From: Carposina sasakii
Taxonomy: Eukaryota > Arthropoda > Insecta > Lepidoptera > Carposinidae
Length of the DNA: 64,000 bases
Direction: 5' to 3'
Assembly: GCA_014607495.2 (NCBI GenBank)
Contig: CP053163.1
Location: 8,474,716 to 8,538,715 of the forward strand
Part shown: in pieces, positions 47,530 through 58,000 of the stretch
Position numbering within the stretch: position 1 is the first letter of the stretch
Layout of the letters: each line of letters starts with the position of its first letter
Translations under genes and position numbers: made by a program
Notes under the pieces: model-generated
Databases searched by the model: none
What the model was told of the DNA's origin: nothing
Seen by the model: only the letters and a program-made list of their open reading frames with translations

Positions 47530-47705
47530 TAAGAGTATATATATGTATATAACCCTGTATATAATCTAAGGTTATCTCCACAGGCTAAGTAGCACAAACT
47601 AAGTAGAGATGCTGTTATCTCACTGGAGCAAGTATATTCTTTGGTGCAGGTATTTTATCATCTCTACTACTAGAAAACCCCTAGAAAATCCCTCATTGCA
47701 ACATA

Positions 47706-48860
47706 ATGTCATCCTCTACTCAAATAGACAGTGTTGATAAATTGATAAGTGCTTTACCAGACACAGTTTTAAGTGAATATAACAGGATTACTTATGGAAG
47801 ATCAGATCACCACAAGATAGATTTAAAAGAAAACACTGTTGTGCTTTCTAAGAATAATGATTTTGAGGTGGCAGCTTATGATTTTCCAACTCGAAAGGAG
47901 GAAACAAGAAGGCCTCGTATTGTTAAAGTTGGGGCAGTTCAAAATTCGATAGCAACTGCCACTGATAAACCTATAGCCACTCAACGGAAAGGTATATTTG
48001 ACAAAATTCAAAAAATTGTTGAAGCTGCAGCTAATGAAGGAGTTCATATTTTGTGTTTACAAGAAGCTTGGAGTATGCCTTTTGCTTTTTGCACACGAGA
48101 AAAACACCCTTGGTGTGAGTTTGCTGAATCTGCAGTTAATGGACCCAGTACAAAATTTCTGAGTGAATTAGCATCCAACTATGGCATGGTCATAATATCT
48201 CCAATCCTTGAAAGAGATGAAATTCATGGAGATACTATATGGAACACTGCTGTAGTTATTAATGAAGATGGTAAAGTTATTGGTAAACATAGAAAAAATC
48301 ATATCCCAAGGGTTGGTGATTTTAATGAATCTACCTATTACTTTGAAGGTAATACAGGTCATCCAGTATTTGATACTAAGTATGGCAAGATAGCTATAAA
48401 CATCTGCTATGGTCGTCATCATCCTCTCAATTGGCTTATGTTTGGAGTAAATGGTGCAGAAATAGTTTTTAATCCATCTGCTACAGTAGCAGGTTTGAGT
48501 GAACATTTATGGGCAATAGAAGCCCGTAATGCTGCTATAGCTAATAGCTACTTTACTGTAGCTATTAATAGAGTTGGTACTGAAACCTTTACTAATGAGT
48601 TTACTTCAGGAGATGGCAAACCAGCCCATAAAGATTTCGGCCATTTCTATGGCTCCAGTTATGTGACAGCACCAGATGGCTGCAGAACTCCAAGCCTATC
48701 TAGAATAACTGATGGTTTACTGATAACTCAAATAGATTTGAATATTTGCCGTCAGATTAAAGATAAATGGGGCTTCACTATGACCCAACGTTTAGACATG
48801 TATGCAAAAAGTTTAAATGATGCTGTAAAGCCTGATTATGTACCTCAAATAATTAATTAA
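47706..48860 (+). CDS. pyd3: Beta-ureidopropionase (beta-alanine synthase)
   Basis: Single open frame of 384 codons, the same length as animal orthologues. The enzyme hydrolyses N-carbamoyl-beta-alanine to beta-alanine, CO2 and ammonia, the last step of reductive uracil breakdown; in insects beta-alanine also feeds cuticle tanning. It belongs to the nitrilase superfamily. The catalytic triad is visible: Glu120 in [10 protein letters not shown], Lys197 in GKHRKNHIP and Cys234 in [23 protein letters not shown] and [15 protein letters not shown] are further conserved blocks. The start follows AACATAATG and matches the family N-terminus. There is no intron, which may be normal or may indicate an old retrocopy; the frame is intact. 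It is convergent with eIF2-beta, 739 bp apart. Confidence 0.95.
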   Translation: MSSSTQIDSVDKLISALPDTVLSEYNRITYGRSDHHKIDLKENTVVLSKNNDFEVAAYDFPTRKEETRRPRIVKVGAVQNSIATATDKPIATQRKGIFDKIQKIVEAAANEGVHILCLQEAWSMPFAFCTREKHPWCEFAESAVNGPSTKFLSELASNYGMVIISPILERDEIHGDTIWNTAVVINEDGKVIGKHRKNHIPRVGDFNESTYYFEGNTGHPVFDTKYGKIAINICYGRHHPLNWLMFGVNGAEIVFNPSATVAGLSEHLWAIEARNAAIANSYFTVAINRVGTETFTNEFTSGDGKPAHKDFGHFYGSSYVTAPDGCRTPSLSRITDGLLITQIDLNICRQIKDKWGFTMTQRLDMYAKSLNDAVKPDYVPQIIN

Positions 48861-49599
48861 ATATTTTATACTGTTATAATTAATAGGAATCATCTTTGTA
48901 CCTACTAATAAGCTTAGTTAAACCAGAAACTACTTGAATTAGAAACACCTAATTAAATAATATTTGAAGTTCTATTGGCTACTGTTGACAAGTCCAATTT
49001 CTGTGAATATTATTATTTTATGCTGTTTCAATATAAAGTTTGACAGTGTACAAATTAGAAGATCAATAATATATTTTTGTTATTAAAAAATCTATAACCA
49101 TTATGTAACATGTTTTTTTTTTCATCCAACATCCTACATAGAGGTACCTAACACTTTTGAGTACTACTAATCTTATTCCTCTATGGTACTACTCAAAAGT
49201 TTTAAAAGTGAAAGGTTCTAAGTTAAACAGGATTTACAAAACATTGTGTATTAATGTGAATAATACAGAAATGAACTATGTATACATAAATATATCAGGT
49301 TTGTTGGAGAGCACACAGAACAATTACAAATTCAACAGTTTGTGACAGTATGATATCTCAAATCAAACAAATATTAAATTCAAAATAAACATGAATTGTA
49401 AATAGTAGGAGATAGTATTAGTATGTACCCACAAGCCAGCATTTAGGTATAAAAAAATATCACAATTTGTGATAAAAATTTACTATGAAATTCATAAATA
49501 TAAATTATCTAATGAAGAAACCTAGTAACTGAACAAGTCTGTGTGAGCTCCAGATCCTTGATTATAAAATTAAATTGTATAACACTAAACACTATTATT
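48861..49599. other. Convergent spacer with two 3' UTRs
   Basis: AT-rich, no ORF of interest. It must contain the 3' ends of pyd3 (plus) and eIF2-beta (minus). Confidence 0.5.
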
Positions 49600-50536
49600 T
49601 TATGCAGTCTTAGCACGAATTGCGGCACGTTTGCCTGTGACAGCCTGGAAACCAGATTTAATGCTTGCTACAGAGCATCTTGAGCCACAAGTCTCACATT
49701 GAAGGAAGAACAATCTGGTATCTTTCTGAAGGATTGTATCAGGAGAACGGCATGTATGGCAGGTAACATATTCCTTTATATACCGACGTAAAACATTTTC
49801 TATTTGTTTCTGCTGGAAACGACCTTTAATGATTAACTGACTATTGCCATCTACAGAACCACTAGTACCCAGTTCAGCCAATAAAAAATCTAACAAGTGT
49901 TTTGGTTGACGATGCAAGGTTTTGCAAATTTCTGTAAAGTTGGCAAAAGAAGTCTTCTTTGTCCCAATTCTCACAACTTGTGGTGGTCTCATAATGAACT
50001 TCTGCTTCTTGCCAGAAACCATGCTAGGATTCTTTTCTCGCATTATGTCAAATACTCTTTCTAGAAGTTCATCATATGTGTAATCGCGATCAGTTCCTAT
50101 CCAGTCACCATTTTCATCTTCCACATTTTCTTGGTCCTCTGTTTTTACATCATCTTCAATGGGCAATTCGTCATTGTTTTTCTTCTTCTTTTTCTTTTTT
50201 GATTTGGTAAAATCTATATCTAAGTCCAAGTCATCAATCATTTCCTCGTCTTGTTGTTCTGGCTCTTCTGCTGGAGGTCTCTCATCCTTAGTTTCTGGCA
50301 AAGCACTATCCAACTCTTCTAAATTGAAAAACTTCTTTTTAGATTTCTTCTTCTTTTTGCCAAAGTTATCTAAATCCAAATTTTCGTCTTCGGCTACGTC
50401 ACCTGCGTCGGCAGGCGCTTCCACACTTGTGCTTTCACCTTTCACCTTGATCAGCCAGTGCTGCATCCATATCGAAACCAGTCTTCTTTTTCTTCTTCTT
50501 TTTTAAGGTGGGATCAAATATCATATCTTCATCCAT
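49600..50536 (-). CDS. eIF2beta: eIF2 subunit beta, frame broken by 7-bp duplication
   Basis: Encodes the beta subunit of translation initiation factor eIF2, which with GTP brings initiator Met-tRNA to the 40S ribosome. The minus strand starts at 50536 in an AACCATGG context with [20 protein letters not shown], the first lysine block. After 30 codons the frame meets a tandem GGTGAAA GGTGAAA (50446-50433) and reaches a TGA two codons later. The rest continues in another frame to TAA at 49600: two more lysine blocks, the conserved central domain ([32 protein letters not shown]) and a C-terminal C2-C2 zinc finger (CHTC ... CETC). Without the extra 7 bp the length would be 309 codons, normal for the family. 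It is intronless here. The cause may be an assembly error, a mutant allele or a pseudogene copy. Confidence 0.9.
50433..50446 (-). repeat. 7-bp tandem duplication in eIF2-beta
   Basis: Plus strand TTTCACC TTTCACC. It shifts the frame between the first lysine block and the rest of eIF2-beta. Seven is not a multiple of three, and removal of one unit rejoins the two frames exactly at a place that fits the family. Confidence 0.9.
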
Positions 50537-51634
50537 GGTTATAAGTCAAATTACTACAGCAAAATTAAATAAGTGTGGTTAGAACTACGAAACGATTGGC
50601 AGGTGGTCTTTTTTGAACTAATTGCATCAGCCAGCCACTTTGACAGTTTGAAGTACGGTTGGTAAAAAAATATCGATATATCAAAATATCGATATTTTTT
50701 CAGAAAAATATCGATATAAATTAGCGATATTTTTTCCTGCGATAAATCAATTTTCGATATTTATTTTCAGATATCAAAATCGATATATTTTTAAAGCTAT
50801 GCTGTCTGGCGTCTGCTCATGCGTCACATTATGTTTTTGACCAATCCGATTTCTTAAATTTAGAAAATATGCAGTAGGCTGTATGGGTTTAGTTACTTTG
50901 CTTCAAACACAAACAAAAATTAAAAAATTACACTCTATGACTTGTTTGTCTATGACAATGACATTGCTTGTTGGTTTGGTTGGTATCAATGCACTGGACT
51001 GACTGCATTTTAGTTTAGAGTGTTGGTACGAACGTTGTTTTGTTGTGTTGTCACGAGTAAACTAAGCGTAGCTTATTGTTATTTTTTTTGTGTGAATTGT
51101 ATTTATGTTAAATGTCATGTCTGCTGTATGGAAGTTAGCGATAATTTTGGCAATTTTTATAAATAATTGCAAATTGGGCAAAAAATATCGATATATCGAA
51201 ATATCGATATTTCTTGGGTGATATATATCGATATAATTAAAAAATATCGATACGATAAATATCGTTTTTTTTTCCATTTGCCCATCACTAGTTTGAAGAT
51301 TACCACAGATAAATAATATTTTGGTACGTTGGAAATTGAATCTTTTGAAAAGTGGATGATCAAACAAAAGTAGCTCTGTTCTGTGACACCTGTATTTTTA
51401 AACAATCCAGTAAAGAGGGACGGCGGCGGCGGCGCGGTGGCGACAGACGTGTGGACGTGACTACTACTAAGATACAATTTAACGAACAGGTTAACTAAAT
51501 GCTAAAATGCTTTTCTATGGCTGTCTGTTGAAATTCTAGTGTGTATCTACGCTATAGAAAAAAATATAATAAAAAAAACAACATAACCTCAAACTCGATT
51601 TGTTGCTTAAAAATTTAATTCAGCTATTTTTAAC
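50537..51634. promoter_or_regulatory. Divergent promoter region with TATCGATA octamers
   Basis: Lies between eIF2-beta (minus) and mS30/mL65 (plus). Exact TATCGATA occurs at 50671, 50687, 50709, 51186, 51202, 51226 and 51245. In Drosophila this octamer is the DRE bound by DREF and related factors at housekeeping promoters. The two clusters share longer words (AAATATCGATATATC, AAATATCGATATTT), so they may also be two copies of one MITE. A remnant of family A (GCTGTATGGGTTTAGTT) is at 50878. A CGG-repeat patch lies at 51420. Confidence 0.55.
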
Positions 51635-52074
51635 ATGAATTTAGTAAAAGTGCATAGAACTATATCAAAATTAAAACCGACCTTAATCAATTATTCGAAT
51701 GCGGTTGCTTTAGAACAAAATGAATATACAGAAACCCCGGAATATCCTCCTATCGTGGATACTTCTTTACAGGGCAGAAAGTTACGAGAAAGGCAAACAT
51801 TATATGAGAAAATCAAGAAAGTAAACACAGTGGAAGAAAAGCAGATAGCTCTAAATATGCCTAGATTCTATGGTTGGCGCTGTATAAATCTCAGTGACAA
51901 TTTTGTTCCTTACAATGCTATGCCTTTGATAAAATGTTACACTAGGACTCATTTTATACCTTCTGAAACACTCCCTAATATTTATTCAGACACAGTGACA
52001 GATGCTGAAACAGCAACCAAAGACCTGAGGTCTTTTATTGAAGAAGCAATTGCTATTGAAGTGGCTGGTGTAGA
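51635..52074 (+). CDS. mRpS30: mS30/mL65 exon 1
   Basis: 440 nt, [15 protein letters not shown] to IAIEVAGV plus two bases. Donor GTAGA|GTAAGT. Confidence 0.92.
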
Positions 52075-55000
52075 GTAAGTTTTAAAAGATACATACATAA
52101 CCTCACGCCTATATCCCATAGGGGTAGGCAGAGACTAGAGATCTCCATTTAGTATGTTCCAAACATATGTCTTTTGCCTCATCCACATTCATTAACATCT
52201 TCATACATGCTCGCCGGTTTAGGGTGCTCTTGACTAGCCCTTTTTTAGCACATCCCCAATTTGATCTATGTAGGTTCGTCTAGGGCGACCTCTCCCAGCT
52301 TTGCCATTCACTTCTGCCATATATATCTCTTTTGTTAATCGTTTTCCATCCATCCTTTCCACATGTCCAAACCATCGAAGCATAACCTTTCTCTATCCTT
52401 GTCACTACATCCTCTTTCACACCGCATAATTCTCTTATCACACTATTTCTCACTCTATCTCGCAAAGTCACACCACTTATACTTCATAACGATCGCATCT
52501 CAACAACATTTATTCTACTTTCATGCTTCTTTTCCCACACCCAAGATTCGCTGCCATACATCAGTGTAGGGGTGAGCACCACTCTGTGAACAGCCAAACG
52601 AGCCTTTTTAGAGATTTTCTGGCTGCTCACAAAAGAGTGCACTGCCCCATTCACCAGATTTCCCACTTTTACTCTCTTCTCTATATTACTTTCACACTTG
52701 CCCTCTCTTGTAAACATACTTCCCAGATATACAAAAGATACATATTGTTTTTTAAATTAGCAGGCAAGACAAGGTTTATGCTTGCAATGACATGAATGAT
52801 GTATTAAAGTCATTTAGTCAGTTTTACAGCACCACCCCCTTTTTTAAACATGGGACAAGGTTAATGTTGTATTTTATGTTATTAACAGTATTGTTATTTT
52901 TCAGGCATTTATTTATTGATTCTGATATAAAATTACCCATAAATGTTCAAAAAGAAGATGCACTTGCTAAATGCATTGTTAGACAAATTAATAGGATAAT
53001 TACAAATTATTTATCTGATAAATTCCCACACATATTATCTGCACAAGTGAGTATAAGAGTTTATTTATTTATTTACATTTTATTAAGACATACTTCATAA
53101 AGAAATTACTATGATAATATATAACAATAATAGAGGTAATCTATGCAATAATACAATACCCTGCCAGTAAACAATCTCCACCAATAGATTATAATCTAAT
53201 ATTATAATAATTATTAATATAATCTGACCATTCTTACCATTAAGTGTGCAAAAACTGTGATGATATCTTTACTAGATGTGTTTTAGTAATTAATGACTTA
53301 TTATTTATTCTATTTGCGAAAATTGAGTAGTGTAATTGTTACAGACTGACTATGAGCCTAGGCATGAAGCTTTCTGGTTTATTGGAGGTGTTGATGTACC
53401 TCCTGCAGTGTCTAATTGGAGAAAACAGTATGATGGCCTAAAGGACCGGCTTTATGAACCTATTGACAGACCAGTGCAATACAGAGGTATGTTAATTGAC
53501 AAGGAGGAAATCAGATAGATCAGGAGTCAGAGAATAGGCTATAATAAATAAATAAATGTTAATGAAGTGCTATTAATCTTCCTGATACTAAAATACATGT
53601 TTTAGAAATCAATAACATTGCATTACTTTGTGTTAAAAAATGCCCTAAGTTAAAAAATTTATTCAGAACTGATCTGACAACATAAACTGCCACACACTTT
53701 TATTGTTGGAATAACCCATAAATAATGGCATTACTTATATTACAGGTATTCCATTTCTGGCACTAAGAAGCCGACACCCACTGAAACCTCTTATACCTTA
53801 TAGTGAAGCTGAAAATCCTGATTTTAAGGTACCAAAGTTCACATTTGAGCCTGTGAATGTTGGTTATGGCATTCAACATTGTCATGGTACAAATATACCA
53901 GGTAGGTTTTTGTAACATCTTCCAATGTGTTATCATTATCTTTAATTTTATTGATATATGTATACAGGAAGTATATGCCCAATGTAAGGACAATATGGTC
54001 CATTCTGACCGTCACACTTAAACCTAAACGTAAACTTAGTCCTACCTGTCCTTTTCTCTCTCAGCCATTTATGTTAAGAACTAGGCATGGGCTAATCATA
54101 TCCGGGAAAGGATTGAACATGTAGTATATCACTCCGACTAAGGATATATATCCTTTTAACATGTCCAACTCCGCGTGCATATCCGGGAACGAAGAGATTT
54201 AAGTGAAGCGAGATATGACTGGGATTAGTTTGGTTAGGTTGTTGTAGGTGTCCTTTTAACAGATCCAACTCTGCGTACATATCCGGGAATGAAGAGATTA
54301 AGCGACCCAAGATATGATTGGGATGATCTATTTGATAGGCGTATTTAAAAATCACTAAATAGGTACACTAAACATATTGTCCTAAAATAATTCAAAATCC
54401 AAACAGCTTTTATTTACATTAAAAACAAAATACTTAAGATCAAATATAAAACGGAATGAATAGAAATTTTGAAAATTATAATTACGAAAACAAATATTTA
54501 TACTAAACGGCATGCCTGTCGCTCGTGAGTATTCGTATATAGGTACTCGTGTAATGTAGTTACTAAAAGATACAACAACATTGCAGTGCAAAACAAAACT
54601 GATTTATTAAATAAGTACCCTCAATATACAATATTAATTACTCAGATGATTATTTACCTACCTACATAAATCATACATAATATACCTTTCTCTCATAATT
54701 GAAAGGCTTTGGTTGATACATTACTTTTATAGTTCAATCAACGTGAAATCACAAAGAGTTAATAACGCTAACTAGATACATAAAAATCAATAATGACAAG
54801 TTATGAGTTAGGTATGCCAATTATATCTTGCCACTGTTCTGGGGGGGTATCATAATAGATGGTTCCGGGGAACAGGAAGGAGATCGAGTAAATCCAGGTG
54901 GAATTTCTATCTGAGGTGCTGGAGTATCATTACTAGTACGTTGTGCCGTCCGAGCCAGCATCTGGTCAGCGTGTCGCCGATGCAACTGTCCATCTTCCGT

Positions 55001-58000
55001 CCTCACCCTGTAAGAGCTTGGGCCTTCAACCATCTCGACTGTAGCTCTTTGCCACTTTTCCCGGAAGCGTACATGCGTACGAGCACAGGTTGGTCGAGCA
55101 CGAAGCTCCGCGCCGGCGCGCGCCGCGCTGCCTCCTGCATCTGCTGCCTGCCGCGAGAAGGCGCTGCGGCCGGATGCAACGCCGACACCGCCGTTCTGTA
55201 TTTACGTCCGTTTAACAATTCAGCTGGGGTTTTATTAGTACTGCTGTTCGGTACAGTCCTCAGCGCGTATAAAGTTTTTGAAAGTTTTTCACTCCACGGC
55301 CTTTCAGAATCGGACATCTTTTTCAATTTATTTTTGAATGTCTGTATTGCTCTTTCAATTTGTCCATTAGACGCCGGATGGTAAGGCGGAGAGTACAAAT
55401 GTTCGATTCCATTACTTTTCAAAAAAGTATTAAATTCCGTCGAGCTAAAAATTCTTCCGTTATCTGACACTAACACATCTGGAAGGCCTTGAGACGCAAA
55501 AATTTTCCTTAAAGACGTTATAATGGTGCCACTACTCATAGATGGTACTATTTCAGCTTCAAACCATTTACTATAGCTATCTATCAAGACTATAAACGTC
55601 TTACCTTGAAATGGGCCTGCAAAGTCAATATGCACCCGGCTCCAAGGTTTCTCCGGAATAATCTAAGCTTGTGAGTCACTGGGTGGATTGTTTCTGACTG
55701 CCTGGCAAGACTCGCATTCTGCGACAATTCGCTCAATTTGTTGGTCCATACCAGCCCACCACACATATCCCCTTGCGTATGCTTTTGTTTGGACAATACC
55801 AGCATGCGGTGCATGCAACAATTTGAGTACCTCTTCTTGAAGAGATACTGGTATTATGACTCTGTTGCACCACAATAAACAATCTTTATCGTGTGAAAGA
55901 GCCTCTCTGCGTGTCCAAAACGGCTGTAGTGATGGGTCATTGTTTACTCGAGGCCAGCCATGCAGTACATTAAATAATACTTTCTGCAATATAGGATCTT
56001 TTTTTGTCTCTATCGCAATCTTATTAGCGTCAATATTCCAACCATCAGGCTGTGCTTCTAACAATAGCACTTCTCCCAGTGACTCTATACCATCTTTAGT
56101 TTCAGAAGTACTAACAGAGGTCCACCTGCTTAGAGCATCAGCGTTACCGATTGATTTCCCCGGTCTATATATGATGTCATAATCATAGCAACCAAGTTTA
56201 AGAGACCATCGGAGCATTCTTGGGGAAATTAAATCTGGAATCGGTTTAGCTGTGTTAAATAAGCCAACTAATGGCTTGTGGTCCGTAACAATACAAAATT
56301 TTCGACCTGCCAAATACTCATGGAATTTCGTCAATCCAAACATAATGGCTAGAGCCTCTTTATCAATTTGCCCATATCTTCTTTCATGAGGCTGCAACGT
56401 CCTCGATGCCATCATAACAGGTCTTTCAATGCCGTTATCCATAACATGGGCTAATATAGCACCCAAACCATAGTCAGAAGAATCACAAATTAAACGCAAA
56501 TCCCTGTTTAAATCGTATCCGACGAATGTCATATCTGATGACAACAAGTTCTTAGCTTCATCAAAAGCACTCTGCTCTATCTTACCCCAAATCCAAGGTC
56601 TTTTAGATTCCAGTAATCTATACAACGGCTCTAACAACGTAGCTTTATCCGGCAAAAACTTCTCATAGAAATTGTATAAGCCTAGGAAGGCACGGAGAGT
56701 TTCCTTGTTAGTTGGTGGTGCTTTCTCTCTAATCTCTTGAACTTTTAAGGGTGACGGGTGAAGTCCTTCAGTGTCAATCATATGTCCTAGGAAATTGATG
56801 CTGTTCGAAGCAAATACACATTTTTTCAGGTTTAAACGAAAACCCATATCACTAAGTTTCTCCAGTACTGCCCGTAGTCTCTGATTATGCTCATCCATTG
56901 TCTTACCAGTTATAGCGATATCGTCCAACAAACACGCTACCCCTTCCATACCCACGAAAGCTGAAGACATTACTCGCTGAAAAATTCCATGTGCTGCATT
57001 TACGCCGTAAGCTAAGCGATTCATTTTCATGAGTCCGAGCGGTGTATTGAGTGTCAATAGTTGTGCAGTCGCCTCATCGACTTTCATTTGTAAATAAGCA
57101 AGTTTTAAATCCACTTTACTGAAAATCCTTCCCCCACTTAGTTTAACAAAAGCCTCGGCTGCTGCAGGGAGGGGATACGTATCTACCTCAATTGCAGGAT
57201 TGACAGTAGACCTATAGTCACCACAGACTCGGAGAGAACCATCCTCTTTCTTTACTAGCCGGAGTGGAGTAGCCCATTTAGAGTACTTAATAGGGGTTAA
57301 CACTCCAGTTTCGACCATTCGGTTCAGCTCTATTTCCACTTGTTTTTTCATAGGGAACGGAACAGGTCGTGCCTTCAGATAGCGAGGGATAGCACCCGGA
57401 CGAACATATAAGGAGACTTCTGGACCCTTATATTCACCTAGGGTTTCTTTAAATAAGTCTGGAAATTCACTCATTAATGCGGAAATTTTATCCTCGGACC
57501 AACATATCCCAGAAACCTCGATACCTAATGGTTGAAACCAATTTCTACCCAATAAACTTGGTCCCCTTCCTGAAACCACTAACAATTCACATCGAGCTTC
57601 TTTGTTACCGAGAACTACATGCACTTGCGTAACACCAACCACTTTTAATTGATCACGTGTCCATGTCACTAATTTAACATTGGTAGACTGTAGCGGCGGA
57701 GGCACCTTCCAGGAGCTACGGTACGTGTCTTCAGAGATGATTGTCCTCGATGCGTCTGAATCGACTTCCATTGTAAGATCATCGATTTCCACATGCGCCG
57801 TTATTGGTAACCGGTGCTTTTCAGAACAGACGTACACACTCATCATCGTTTCAGTGTCCGCAACGCCGTTTTCAGCATCCCCTGCCACATGATGCATTTT
57901 GCCATTTTTCTTCAAGCAAGCAGAGGCGATATGTCCAAACCTTTTGCAATAAAAACACCTTGCTTTGATAAACGGACATCGCTCGCCGTCTTTGTGGCTC

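Noticed and set aside
47823..48506. Minus-strand ORFs of 74 and 112 codons
   Set aside because: Antisense shadows of the beta-ureidopropionase coding sequence.
50159..50506. Plus-strand ORF rich in serine and phenylalanine
   Set aside because: Antisense of the lysine/glutamate blocks of eIF2-beta.
55003..55665. Programmed stop readthrough between polymerase and integrase
   Set aside because: The TAG lies inside the integrase region rather than at a gag-pol junction, and a second frameshift and odd active-site residues point to decay.
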